64,000 bases of DNA from Sambucus nigra (Eukaryota > Streptophyta > Magnoliopsida > Dipsacales > Adoxaceae), in the NCBI GenBank assembly GCA_949130495.1, contig OX422207.1, positions 787,886,384 through 787,950,383 of the forward strand, given 5' to 3'. The notes beneath the pieces were generated by a model. That model was not told the DNA's origin, ran no database searches, and worked only from the letters and a program-made list of their open reading frames with translations. Of this stretch, positions 54,295 through 64,000 are shown one piece after another. Both the position numbers and the translations under genes were made by a program. The stretch's first letter is position 1, and each line of letters begins with the position of its first letter.

Positions 54295-55934
54295 CTTCTA
54301 GATCATCCTTGTGGTTCCTCTTCTTGTCTTCCCTAGGCTTAACTAGCGATTTCAATCTTTGTCGACCTCTTCCTCCATTTCTTCCTCCATTATGCCGGTC
54401 AATAAATCTGTCCAGCTTTCCTCTTCGAATGAGTGCTTCTATCTCATTCTGGAGGGAAATGCATCGGTTGGTAGTATGACCATGATCTTTGTGAAACTCA
54501 CAATACTTGGACTTATCCCTCTTATCAACAGGCGACCTTAACTTTTCAGGCCAACTCAAATCATTATTATGCTTGATTTTCTCTAATACATGATGTATAT
54601 CCACCATCAAAGGAGTGTAATTACTGAATTTCCTGAGCCGATCCAGGCCTTCCTTTCCATTTGAACTCTTGCGCTCATTATGATTCTTATACTCCTTATC
54701 TAACTTCCCTTCTATTTTTTCTTTCGCTTTTACGTCTGAATTCTTTTTAGCATCCATAGTTTCCTCAGCGTTCATAATCTTCGCTGCCTTAGCCATCGAT
54801 TCTGTCATTGTTTTTGGTGGATCTTTTTCCAGAGTATAATATAATTTATCAGAGAGAAAACCACTCATGAGAGAAGTGATTGCTATCTTCTCTTCATAAT
54901 CAATTACTTACAGTTTATCATTATTAAAATGAATGATGTGATCCCTCGTACTTTCTCCTTCCTTGTGTCTTACACTGAGTAAATGAGCTACTCGTTTCAC
55001 TGGTTTTTCTCTAAAGAAAAAATTACCAATGAATAGCTCGGCTAATTATAAAAGCAAGAAATTTTCCCCCGAGAAAGTCTATTGTACCAGATTTGAGTAG
55101 ATCCAGTGATTATTCCTGAGAACGCCCTACATCTCATCTCATCAGGAACAACATAAATATCAGTAGCTGCTTGGTACTGCTCTATATGGAGAACTGGATC
55201 AGTCTTCCCATCATATCTGGGAGTGACAACTGAAGCTTTAAACTTGGTCGGCTTCGAGAAATCCACGATGGTTTGCACAAAGGGGGACCCCTTAATAAAA
55301 CTTCTTTGAAGGGGATTCTTGTCCTTGGCCGTTTCTCCTAATATGTCTTCCAAACGTTGAATGGAACCTTTCCAAGCATCACTACTAGTGCCCTGGATGG
55401 CATCTCTTTTATGCCGACCTCCAGATCTTGCTCAGTTTTCTTCCTGTGAACCTTCTCTCTGACTAGACCTTTCAGTTCATTGGGTATTTAATCTAGACTG
55501 GGCTGAACCTTCCCTTAGATCACTTAGTCATCAAGTATTTCTCGACACAACCCGCAAGGCATTTCCCCAGGGTCCCAAATGATCGAAAGGAGAGGCCCTA
55601 CTTAGCCTTTCTAAGGCACTCAGTCTTTCTGGGATGAGAGATTGTCCATTAGTGGAATTAGTGACCCTAATCGAAGAGGTTGATCCAAGTAGATATTAAG
55701 GATCCCTAGAAGTTCTGGAACATCTATGCCCAATACTCCTTGTTGGTGGCGGTGGCATATTCCTGAGAGTAGATTGCGCTGACACTCTACCAACTGTCGT
55801 ATAGTATCCTGCATGGCCTCTTGAACCTTGGACAGACTAGCTAAAATTCTTGTCAAATCATTATTGTTAAGAGGGGCAGAGGGATTAGGATAGATTCCCT
55901 TATTTCTAGTGCTTGATTCTGGAATTTCAGCCAT
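54266..55934 (-). pseudogene. Gypsy (Tat-like) Gag, broken
   Basis: The start at 55934 is 40 bases from the PBS. The N-terminal piece has a helical segment (ILASLSKVQEAMQDTIRQL). A retrotransposon Gag domain follows at about 55260-55050 (VTPRYDGKTDPVLHIEQYQ, ITGSTQIWYNRLSRG). After that come a lysine/glutamate-rich region and a degenerate zinc knuckle CEFHKDHGHTTNRC with EIEALIRRGKLDRFI, characteristic of Tat Gag. At least two frame breaks. Confidence 0.85.
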
Positions 55935-55974
55935 AAGTAATGAATGATGAATGAGTGAAAACGTTTAGCAATAC

Positions 55975-55994
55975 GTTCCCACAGACGACGCCAA
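55975..55994 (-). other. PBS of the Tat-like element
   Basis: On the minus strand TTGGCGTCGTCTGTGGGAAC lies five bases inside the LTR, similar to TGGCGCCGTCTGTGGGAA sites of plant Tat/Retand elements. Confidence 0.75.
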
Positions 55995-55999
55995 TTTAT

Positions 56000-56508
56000 T
56001 GATGCAAAAAACTAGACTAAGACTAATTAATTGATCACAGATAAATTAAGTAAAACGATCAAGGCACAATAAAACTTTTTAAAGTGGTTCAGCTCAATGG
56101 AATAGCCTACGTCCACTGTTATGTATTGAATGCCTTGAGTTGTTTTTCGATCCCTTGCAATGAGGGTAATACAATGTATTTATAGCCCAAGGGGTTCTTG
56201 ATTGTTGTCATATGAAAGGATGGAATGCCTTTATTTGTTAGGCATTTACATCAATACATAATGAGAATTAATTATATGAACGTCGTCGCTTCACATGCAA
56301 TATAGACTGTAAGACTGCTGGCGCTTGGTTGGCTGTATAGAATGACTTTTCGGCTGTTGGTCGGGCTTCCTAGTTGGTCGGGTAATTATGTTGGTCGGGC
56401 TTCCTTGCCGGTCGGGTATTTCTATCATGTTGACTTGGACTTGTTCCATATAGGATGACACATGCTGGCTTGTAATTAGTCCACGTAGGACGATAAATTT
56501 TGGTATCA
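56000..56508 (-). repeat. 5' LTR (right) of the Tat-like element
   Basis: 509 bp, ends TGATGC/GGTATCA. It carries four GGTCGGG-type repeats at about 56360-56412 (plus-strand view). Confidence 0.88.
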
Positions 56509-56513
56509 ACAAT

Positions 56514-57410
56514 GATGATAATTTGAAAATATCTAGATAAGGCTTAAAAACTTGTCGCTATAGGGCGAAAAACCAATACATCCCCTAAATGGCCCCTTAA
56601 GAGGCATAAACACCCCACATAGTACTAATGTAACCTATAAGAACTGAGCGCATAGTCACGGAATTCCCAGTTTGAGAATATGATGATAATTCGTAATTAT
56701 GTAGACTTAGGTCTAAAAACATTACGTTTAAGGGAGAAAATTCGAAACAACCCTCAAGCGGCTCTATAAGAGGTGTGAACACCTTGCACGAGACCATTGT
56801 AATTGGTAGGAACTAACTGCGCAGTCACGAGACCCCCGGTTTGAGAATATGACAATAATTTGAAATTTTCAAGATTACTCTTAAAAATAAGTCGTTAAAG
56901 GGTGAAAACCCAAGCCAACCCCCAAACGTTCCTGTAAGAGGCATGAACACCTCGCACGTGACCAATGTAACTTGTAGGAAGCGACCGCATAGTTACGGGT
57001 CTCCAAGTTTGAGAATGTGATGATAATTTGAAAATATCTAGATTATGCTTAAAAAGATGCAGTTAGAGGGTGAAAACCCAAACCAACCGTCAAACGATCC
57101 TGTAAGAGGCATGGACACCTCGCACGGGACAAATGTAACTCATTGGAACTGATCGCGTAGTCACAGGTCTCTCGGTTTGAGAATATAACGATAGTTTGAA
57201 AATATCCAGATTATGCTTAAAAACAAGCCGTTAAAGGGTGAAAACCCAAGCTAGCTCTGAAACGGCCCCGTAAGAGGTATGAACACCTCGCACGGGATCA
57301 GTGTAACTTGTGAGAACTGACCGCGTAGTCACGTGTCACCCAGTTTGAGAATATGACGATAATTTAAAAATATCTAAATTAGCCTTAAAAACATGTCGTT
57401 AGATAAAACT
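56514..57410. repeat. Right part of the ~168-bp tandem array (about 5.3 units)
   Basis: The GATGATAATTTG phase recurs at about 56514, 56682, 56851, 57019, 57187 and 57355, a period of 168-169 bases. With the left part there are about seven units. Units diverge by substitutions; no coding frame persists. Confidence 0.92.
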
Positions 57411-57419
57411 CTACCCAAT

Positions 57420-57817
57420 TTTTTTTGTTATGTGAACTATTAAGACTTGTAATATTTTGAAGTTTGTATGTGCATTAGTTTACCAACAACGTGCGAGATT
57501 CATAATTTGTGAATTTTCTTATTTTCAAATAATTAATTTTTTTCTTTGATCCAAAATTTTAGCACAGTTCAAAATCGTGCCAAAAGTATATCAAATTTTG
57601 AATTGTACCAAAAGTGTACGAAAATGTACTTAATCTGGCACAGTTTATAACTGTGCCAGAAATGTCAAATTATGGAATGGTTTAAAAATGTGCCAGAAAT
57701 GTTCATGTTTGGCCAAATCTGGCACACTTTTAAACTGTGCTAAAAAAATGGCTATTTTGGAACACCTGATTCTGGCACAGTTTTAAACTATGCCAGATTG
57801 CTATTTTTATTGTAGTG
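57420..57817. mobile_element. CACTA transposon right end (fragment)
   Basis: The reverse complement of 57811-57817 reads CACTACA, continuing AATAAAAATAG, the CACTA terminal form. Inside are at least four subterminal copies of CTGGCACAGTTTTAAACTGTGCC in both orientations (about 57540-57800). The other terminus was not found, so this is a fragment. Confidence 0.7.
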
Positions 57818-57820
57818 TAG

Positions 57821-58480
57821 GCGACTCTTGAGTTACACGACTATTGAGTAATTAGTAGGTGGCTCTTGGGTAACCACAAATTACAAAGCCCATACTTATT
57901 TTTAGATAACTTATTTTGCTCCACTAATTAGATCACTTAATTGGCCCAAACATAATAGAAGCCAAAATACAATTGCTATTATAATATGTAAGGCAACGTT
58001 AGAATATTAAAAAATATTCCAAAAATCTCCAATTTGGGCTACATGTTAATTCCAAAGGCAATTATATTCGATAACCTTAGGTGCGCACCATATTTGTTAT
58101 CTATTCTTACACATATCCCGAATCAATCTGGTCCATCTGGTATACCAGTATGAGACTAAAGAAATCTTTATTACATTTATTTCATAACTCGATCCATAAA
58201 TGATCACCATACCAAATATATTCAATGACATAGATCAAGTATGGATGTGTTGCAGGATATTACTTGCAATGTGATCTCAGATAACCCTATTTCCAATTGG
58301 TCCTAACTTTATTCCAAAGTGAGATCAAACCTTAGTATTTTAAACCATATGTTATACCAAAATTAAAAGAAAATACATTCAGAGTAAACAACAAACATAA
58401 ACTACCATCAACTTTATTTTGCAGAAAATTGAGACATACATAAAGTATCTCAATAGTCTCAAAGAAGAGAACATTAAACA
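57821..58480 (-). repeat. Probable 3' LTR of a minus-strand copia element
   Basis: It follows (minus strand) a PPT and a copia RNase H. The LTR start would be TGTTTAATGTTC near 58478. The far end abuts the CACTA fragment and is not certain. No second LTR is present for comparison. Confidence 0.45.
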
Positions 58481-58483
58481 AGG

Positions 58484-58498
58484 ACAAACTCCCACTAA
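58484..58498 (-). other. Polypurine tract of copia fragment
   Basis: AGTGGGAGTTTGTCC on the minus strand, the usual copia form. Confidence 0.65.
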
Positions 58499-58504
58499 AA
58501 CTGA

Positions 58505-59048
58505 GTATCATAAAATAAATTAACACCCATATGAGCATTGTGCTCATGAAAGACCTTGGGTCGTAAGCCTTTAGTAAGCAGATCCGCGATCATGGAGTTT
58601 GTTTCTATATGTTCAATAGACACTATCTTACTCTGAACTCTTTCCTTAACAACAAGAAACATAGTGTCCATGTTCTTAGAATTCGATGAGCTTCTATTGT
58701 TATTTGAATATAGAACTATTGAATTATTGTCACAAAATATCTTTAGTGGTCTTTCAATACTATCCGTAATTCACAGCCTAGTGATAAAAGTTTACAGCCA
58801 TATCACATGATTTGTTACCTCATGACGCACTATGAACTTTGGTGCCATAATGGAAGGTTCAACTAGTGACTGTTTAGCACTCCTCTAGGAAATATCACCT
58901 CCAAACAACATGTATGCATAAACATAAGTGGATCTCTTAGTGTCTTGGCAACCCGCAAGATCGGCATCATAATACCCAATGATATCCAAATTATATAACT
59001 TCCCATAGATAAGCATTTAATCTTGTGTTCAACAAAGAAGGAAGACAT
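58505..59048 (-). pseudogene. Ty1/copia RNase H fragment (non-Sirevirus type)
   Basis: Minus-strand pieces GYYDADLAGCQDTKRSTY, SWRSAKQ, then SIERPLKIFCDNNSIVLYS, FLVVKERVQSKIVSIEH and NSMIADLLTKGL in order match copia RNase H and its C-terminus. Stops interrupt the middle. The upstream RT is absent: homology ends near 59040 where other DNA begins. Confidence 0.85.
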
Positions 59049-59439
59049 AGCAACAATACTTAGTGGATTCTAAGTCTGTAAGCCTGTCCATATAATTTTG
59101 TAATACCTAATTGTAACAGCGTTGCAACAATGATTTTCCAAAAAGAAGTTTTTCCTCATATCCTGTGTTGTGGTTTGTTTATTTTGATTCCATTTAGGTA
59201 AAATATTTTGCTTGTTTATTTTAATACTATTAATCAAGGTAAAATTTAATTAAATAGAATTTGGCTTCTGGGTGACCTAATTTATGAACTCTGCATTTGA
59301 CTATATAATCGGACCACTCTAAGAAGCATTCTTAAATCGATCGACGAGCATGCTTGGCTTGTCGTTGAAAGGGGATGATCTTCTTATATTTTGACTAGTA
59401 AAAATGGCGTTAGTATTAATTCCATCGCAATTTGGATTA

Positions 59440-60890
59440 CAGAAGATTTTAGACTGATTAATTTAACTCTCGTAGGTTGAATACTATTTTTGGTGTTGTT
59501 ACAGCCGGTGAAGTTCATCGTATCATGACGTGTACTACATCCAAAGAAACTTATGATATCTTCGAGCTCACACACGAGGGTAACAATGCTATCAAAAATT
59601 CTAAGATTCAAAACGTCACAACACAATTTGAGACTTTAAGAATGCTTGACAAAAAAATTTTGATGAATTTTATTTACGTTTGGCTGATATTAAGAACTAG
59701 TTTAAATTTTAGTGAGAAAATTCTGAAAACGAGAGTTGTTAAGAAATTCTAAGGTCTCACCCATCTCATTTTAGTGAGAAAGTTACCATCCATTCTTTAG
59801 GAATTCTATACATGGTTAGGCTAAAAAAAGATCATAATTGATCTTAAGACTTACGAAATAAATATGTTTCCCAAAAGAAAAAATAAAAAGAAATAGATTT
59901 AAAAGCTAAATCAAAGAAAATGGAGCTTTTCGACTCAGATTTTAATTTTGATCAAGATGATCTTTTCATGTTTGCTAAAAAATTCAAAAATCAAAATTCA
60001 TCCAAAATGGAAAATAATTTTTTGTTGAAATTAAAAAATTTCAATGTGGCTAAGAAGTTTTACCAGAGTGATCAAAATAAAGCTAGAGGAGAGTACCTTA
60101 AGATAGATAAATCATAGAAGTGTTATGACTACGAGGGGAAGGGTAAAGAAATCCATGAGTGTCCCATTAGGTTTAAGAGACAGGGCAAAGGAAAAAATGC
60201 ATAGAATTCCACTCTAAGTGATTGTGATGTTGAGTTGGTGGATTTCGGTACGAATCACCGGATGGACGTAAGTTCACCGCGTTCATAGCTAGTCACATTT
60301 TCACTTCAAGTACGTCTCACACCGATGAGGATGTTTCGAAAGGTGATAACCTCGATAATGAGTTGAATCATTCCATAGAGTTTGATGTTGATGATTTGAG
60401 TGAGGGAGAATGAGGTCTTCAATGCGTATAATCTGATCTTTACACCGAGTTGTTAAAAATAAATAAAAAAATAGTTCTTAGGGTGTTGCCTTTAAAGTAG
60501 GATTTGAAATTTTCGAGAGAGAGTGATACCTCAGCGAGAATCTCTTTTAGTGAGCAACTTATTTCGGTGGGAAGGGAAAAGAAAGACTTGACCAACAAAG
60601 TGTCTACTCTTACAAGAGATCTTCAAGCATTATTGAAAACTCATGAGAACCTTGAAGCCCATATTTTCCAACTCAAGAAAGATCTCGAATGTGACCGGGA
60701 GGTTAAAGTAACTTTAAAGGATGCGTCTAAGAAGGTTAGAAAGATGTTTCCAGGTTTAGATTTTAAGGAGAGGCAAGGGATAAGTTACGAAGGTTCATCC
60801 ACTTCTGAACCGGCTCTGAAGTTTATAATTGATCCTTATGGGCCTCGATCTATCTCATGAAGGAAAACTCGTCCTAGGCATTTTAACCAA
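59440..60890 (+). pseudogene. Decayed Sirevirus-like copia Gag
   Basis: GEVHRIMTCTTSKETYDIF and KIQNVTTQFETLRM are clear relatives of the Gag at 9731-11116. Then come ELFDSDFNFDQDDLFMFAKK and a ruined knuckle CYDYEGKGKEIHEC (second Cys to Tyr, His lost). The coiled coil follows with HIFQLKKDLECDREVKVTL and MFPGLDFKERQGISYEGSS. Many stops and indels. Same lineage as the minus-strand element but much older. Confidence 0.8.
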
Positions 60891-60899
60891 GGTTAACCC

Positions 60900-63022
60900 A
60901 AATAAATATATGCTCGTACCCATTGCAAACGAAGAAGTCACCTTAGGGAGTTTTGATACAAGCTAAGAAGAGTCTCTCATACACATGCTTCCACACACCA
61001 CTATAGAGACTTTGCTAGTCTTATAGAGCAAGTTGAGTTTCTAGTCACTACTTCTAAAAGTTTGATGGAACAATTTCAAAGGATATATACTCCTTTTGAG
61101 AAAACATCCAACACAATGACTAGTGGCAACAATGATATGAAGCAAAATGTTACCACCACTTGGGTACATAAAAGTAATGAAAAAACCCATGTAGTTAAAT
61201 TTTCTCTTCAGGCTTAAGAAACTTCTTAATGGTATTTTGATAGTGGGTGTTGTAGGTGCTTGACTAGTGATAAGTCGCATTTGATCAACATTGTGGATCG
61301 CAAGGATAGAAAAGTCACCTTTAGGTATATGAGTAGGTCTAGCATATTACGACGAGGATATGTGGAGACTTCTGGCTTTCCTGATCTACAAAATGTTTTG
61401 TATGTTTAGGGATGAAAAAACTTAATAATCATAAGACAACATTATGATGCTAACTTTTCGATAAAGTTTGACTGATCAGAATGTAACATTTTTTATTAAT
61501 CTGATGAACATTTTATTTGAGGTGTGGGGACTACAAACAATTGTTATAATATAATTCCCAAGTCCTCTTTAGTGTGAATTAGTGATAAGGTCTCCACTAT
61601 TCACATCTGTTATCAAGGACTATGTCATGTCAATTTTAGAGATCTTGCAATGTTAGTTAAGAAAAACCTAGTTCGTGGCTAACCAAAGCTTAGAGAACCA
61701 ACTTCCTTGGTTTGTGGTCCTTTCCAACAAGAGAAACAAATCGAGAGGCCCCATTAGAATTTGAATACCATTACCATCTCATGTGTTTTATAGTTAACAC
61801 ACATGACTCTTTGGGTCCCACGCGTACAGATAGCATTAGTGGTAAGAAGTATATTCTAGTGATGGTTAATGAATTTTTGATATATTCTATTGTTGGATTT
61901 CATAGAGAAAAGTATGATATTGTTGATTTTCTAACCGCCAAGTGTCGTGTTCATCAAAATCAACATGGTTTCATTATAAATTATAATCTTAGTGACAATG
62001 CACAAAATTTAAAGTTACCAGCATTCACGATTTTTGTGACGAAGTTATCATCAAACATGAGTTTTCAATCGTTCGTAGTCCTCATCAAAATGGAATTATT
62101 GAGAGGAAAAATTGAATAAATCAAGATATGGAAAGGTACATGATTCTCATAAGGAAAATGCCGAGACGCTTTTGGGGGGAGGCAATTAAAATCTCATGCC
62201 ACATGGTGAATATGGTTTATCTTCACCCACACACACCTCACACTTTATATGAGTTGTGGAGTGCTAAAAAACATAAGTTATCATATTTTCGAGTTTTTGA
62301 GAGTACTTGATATATCCTTAGAGATATACAACACTTGGCGAAATTCGACTCTAGAAGAAATGAGGGAATACTATTAGGATATTCATCAACTAGTAGAGCA
62401 TATAGGGTGTATAAACTTAAAAGCTCTAAGGTTATGGAATCGATAAACATTACAATTAGAAACGATGCACCGACTACGTTTATTGATCATGGTCTTGCAT
62501 GTGAGAACAATGCACCCCGAGTGATGATTTCATTGTTACCCACACCACTATAGTACACCCTGCTCTTGACAAAGAGGATCCACCCTATTGGGTTCAAAAG
62601 ATTCATGACCCTACCGACATACTTGGTGATCCCGCACTAGTTCTCAAGACTTGCGCTCAACTAGAGAATGAGGTTAGCTACTTTTTCTACACTTCTACAC
62701 TAGAGCCCAAGAATGTGAAGGAAGCACTGAAAGATGATGATTGGATATGTGATGAGGAAGATGGGTTGATTCAATTTTGAACGAATGATGTGTGGGAATT
62801 ATTCCCTGACCTAGCAAGACTAATGTGATTGGTACTAAGTGGGTGTACAAAAATAAGATGGATGATAATGGTATCGTCATTCACAATAAGTCTAGGCTGG
62901 TCGCTTAAGGGTGTAGACTTTTACGAGACATTCACTCATTTTGCTAAGCTTGAGTCTGTCCGCTTACTACTACCCATATAATGTCATTTATGGTTCAAAC
63001 TTTACCAAATGGATGTCAAGAT
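60900..63022 (+). pseudogene. Decayed Sirevirus-like copia pol, truncated in RT
   Basis: Degenerate protease (WYFDSGCCRCLTSDKS near 61230), integrase core DSLGPTRTDSISGKKYILVM (61.8 kb), HEFS-QSFVVLIKMELLRGKIE in place of the glutamate block, PRRFWGEAIKISCHMVN and LLGYSSTSRAYRVYKLKSSK (62.37 kb). Then comes an RT start with VIGTKW and NKMDDNG-like residues in shifted frames (62.83 kb). Similarity stops at LYQMDVK at about 63022, so the RT catalytic part and 3' end are lost. Confidence 0.82.
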
Positions 63023-63333
63023 GTAAGGAAATATTTTATAAGTCCGTTATCAATTTATTATGTCATATAATGCTACACTGTCGAAGAGCATTCAACAGCA
63101 ATCAGCATCAAATACGGATCCAAATTAATCAAGTTCTTCATAAAAAAGACTCCGCGATGTTTACTTTGGTAAGGTTATGTTTTTAATACCTTAACTTTCC
63201 ATTTAGATCTTTTGGGATATTTTTACATAATATTTTCTAAGTTTTGGAGCGAACTTTTTCGTCAAAATTTGGGTATGAGTATTTTTTCTAAGTCCTGAAG
63301 CGTACCTCGATTTTGACGCCTAGGTCATTCAAG

Positions 63334-63393
63334 CGAGATAGCTATCTCGTTCGAGCGACGTAGGGATGTCGCGAGATGTCGTTTAAACGACAT
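63334..63393. repeat. Two perfect palindromes (16 and 18 bp)
   Basis: CGAGATAGCTATCTCG at 63334-63349 and ATGTCGTTTAAACGACAT at 63376-63393; centres are 43 bases apart. Related CGTTCAAACGAGCTCG follows at 63426-63441. Confidence 0.9.
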
Positions 63394-63464
63394 TTGTACC
63401 TCATTTGCGCGAGATCCTTACCTCGTTCAAACGAGCTCGTATTCCGAGGCGGCATGTTTTTGTA

Positions 63465-63473
63465 TAAATACTC
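63465..63473 (+). promoter_or_regulatory. TATA box
   Basis: TATAAATAC about 70 bases after the palindromes, with an AGGGTTTA-type leader downstream. Confidence 0.55.
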
Positions 63474-64000
63474 ACTAAATGGTTTCGTTTTCATTAAGAA
63501 GTCCCAGCATTTTGAAAGATAGAAAACTGCAAAAGTGCAGAATCCTTTTGACTTCTTCTTTTAGGGTTTAATGCCTTTTTTGTTTTCAATTCACAAAAAT
63601 CCCATATGCTTTAGTGAATTATTTTAGTGTTCAAGAACAATAATTTTCTTTTGTTCAGCCTCTATGGAGAAGTGATCTCCATATTTGATCGATGGATACC
63701 GAGTGTAGTCACTCTACGTGTGGACGAGCCGAAGACGACGAACCGACACCTGGAGGGTATTTCGCTGTCTCTCGTATCTTTGAAGGTTTGATGAAGGCAC
63801 CGTGCATTACACACTTGTGGGAGATTATCAGGTTGTATGTAAGTCAAAGGTCTTGTGAATTCTTCAAAGTGTTTATAATAGGTTTTGCCCGAAAGTTTTT
63901 TTTCCCTGAATCGGTCGTCTTAATTTTTCATGCATGGTTTGAATGATTTATGACATTTAGATGCATGTTTAGGGGCTGAATTAATTTTGTTTAAAAATAG

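Larger units (their letters stand above)
35466..56508 (-). mobile_element. Tat-like Ty3/gypsy element carrying three nested insertions
   Basis: LTRs at 35466-35969 and 56000-56508 share TGATGCAAAAAACTAG...GGTATCA. The PBS next to the right LTR and a GGGGG tract next to the left LTR set minus-strand orientation. Gag, protease, RT, RNase H and integrase follow in gypsy order from right to left. After these come a 32-bp hairpin minisatellite, an antisense gene and the 3' LTR. Removing the nested pieces (39216-42592, 44516-50111, about 51049-52174) leaves about 11 kb, normal for Tat. Candidate target duplication ACCGT/ACAAT is poor, so it has decayed. All enzymes are broken. Confidence 0.85.
63030..64000 (+). 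repeat. LTR-like promoter region with palindromes, cut by window edge
   Basis: After the copia remnant the sequence changes character. CpG-rich palindromes occur at 63330-63441, a TATA box at 63465 and an AGGGTTTAATG leader, followed by GC-richer DNA (63690-63780) with short frames. This order is that of a plant LTR U3-R-U5, but neither end nor a second copy is visible. It could also be a host promoter and first exon. Confidence 0.4.

Noticed and set aside
35138..57410. CRISPR-like array
   Set aside because: The repeats are contiguous 168-bp units without spacers, in a plant nuclear context; it is a tandem array.
1..64000. tRNA or rRNA genes
   Set aside because: No cloverleaf with A and B boxes was noticed. 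The TGGTATCAGAGC at 11200-11211 is a retrotransposon primer site, not a tRNA gene.

Overview
The window is nuclear DNA of a flowering plant, most likely a eudicot. It is AT-rich, has no prokaryotic-style operons, and consists almost entirely of transposable elements, many nested or decayed. I found no intact host gene, tRNA or rRNA. Recognised element types are Ty1/copia (Sirevirus-like and another), Ty3/gypsy (Tat-like, Athila-like non-autonomous, long Tekay/Del-like solo LTR), PIF/Harbinger, hAT and CACTA remnants, MITEs and a plant-mobile-domain (PMD) pseudogene. This composition suggests a heterochromatic, gene-poor locus.

Layout. 1-6137: 3' part of a plus-strand Sirevirus-like copia element with a long open Gag-Pol frame and an 1884-bp 3' LTR. 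6199-12095: 5' part of a minus-strand Sirevirus-like element (LTR, tRNA-Met PBS, gag, pol broken by four nonsense codons). 12.2-13.5 kb: PIF/Harbinger relic. 13.8-17.4 kb: two unknown ORFs and a PMD pseudogene. 17.5-24.8 kb: AT-rich DNA with a Tourist-like MITE, a hAT MITE and a fold-back element. 24782-34392: a structurally complete minus-strand non-autonomous LTR element (2.3-kb LTRs, TSD TCTAG) with one long domainless ORF split by a single stop. 34.7-35.0 kb: microsatellite and a precise 34-bp inverted repeat. 35138-57410: a tandem array of about 168-bp units split by a roughly 21-kb minus-strand Tat-like gypsy element. That element itself hosts a 3377-bp solo LTR (TSD CTTAG), a 5.6-kb Athila-like non-autonomous element (TSD ATCTT) and another gypsy-type LTR. 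57.4-59.0 kb: CACTA end and a minus-strand copia 3' end. 59.4-63.0 kb: decayed Sirevirus-like copy. 63.0-64.0 kb: LTR-like promoter region with perfect palindromes.

How parts relate. The nesting gives a relative order: tandem array, then the Tat element, then the three insertions inside it. LTR pairs agree: the Tat LTRs differ most, the 44.5-50.1 kb element less, and the 24.8-34.4 kb element least (about 20 differences by eye over 2.3 kb). The Tat element carries an antisense, intron-containing, coiled-coil gene with its own TATA box between pol and the 3' LTR, an arrangement known for the Tat lineage.

Most interesting signals: (i) repeated small stem-loops with a constant AGGA loop and covarying stems placed just upstream of GGGGGTG tracts in two different non-autonomous elements; (ii) CG-rich palindromic motifs spaced about 21-22 bp apart in LTRs of unrelated families; (iii) the long domainless ORFs of the non-autonomous elements; (iv) a 32-bp hairpin minisatellite with a three-unit higher-order pattern.
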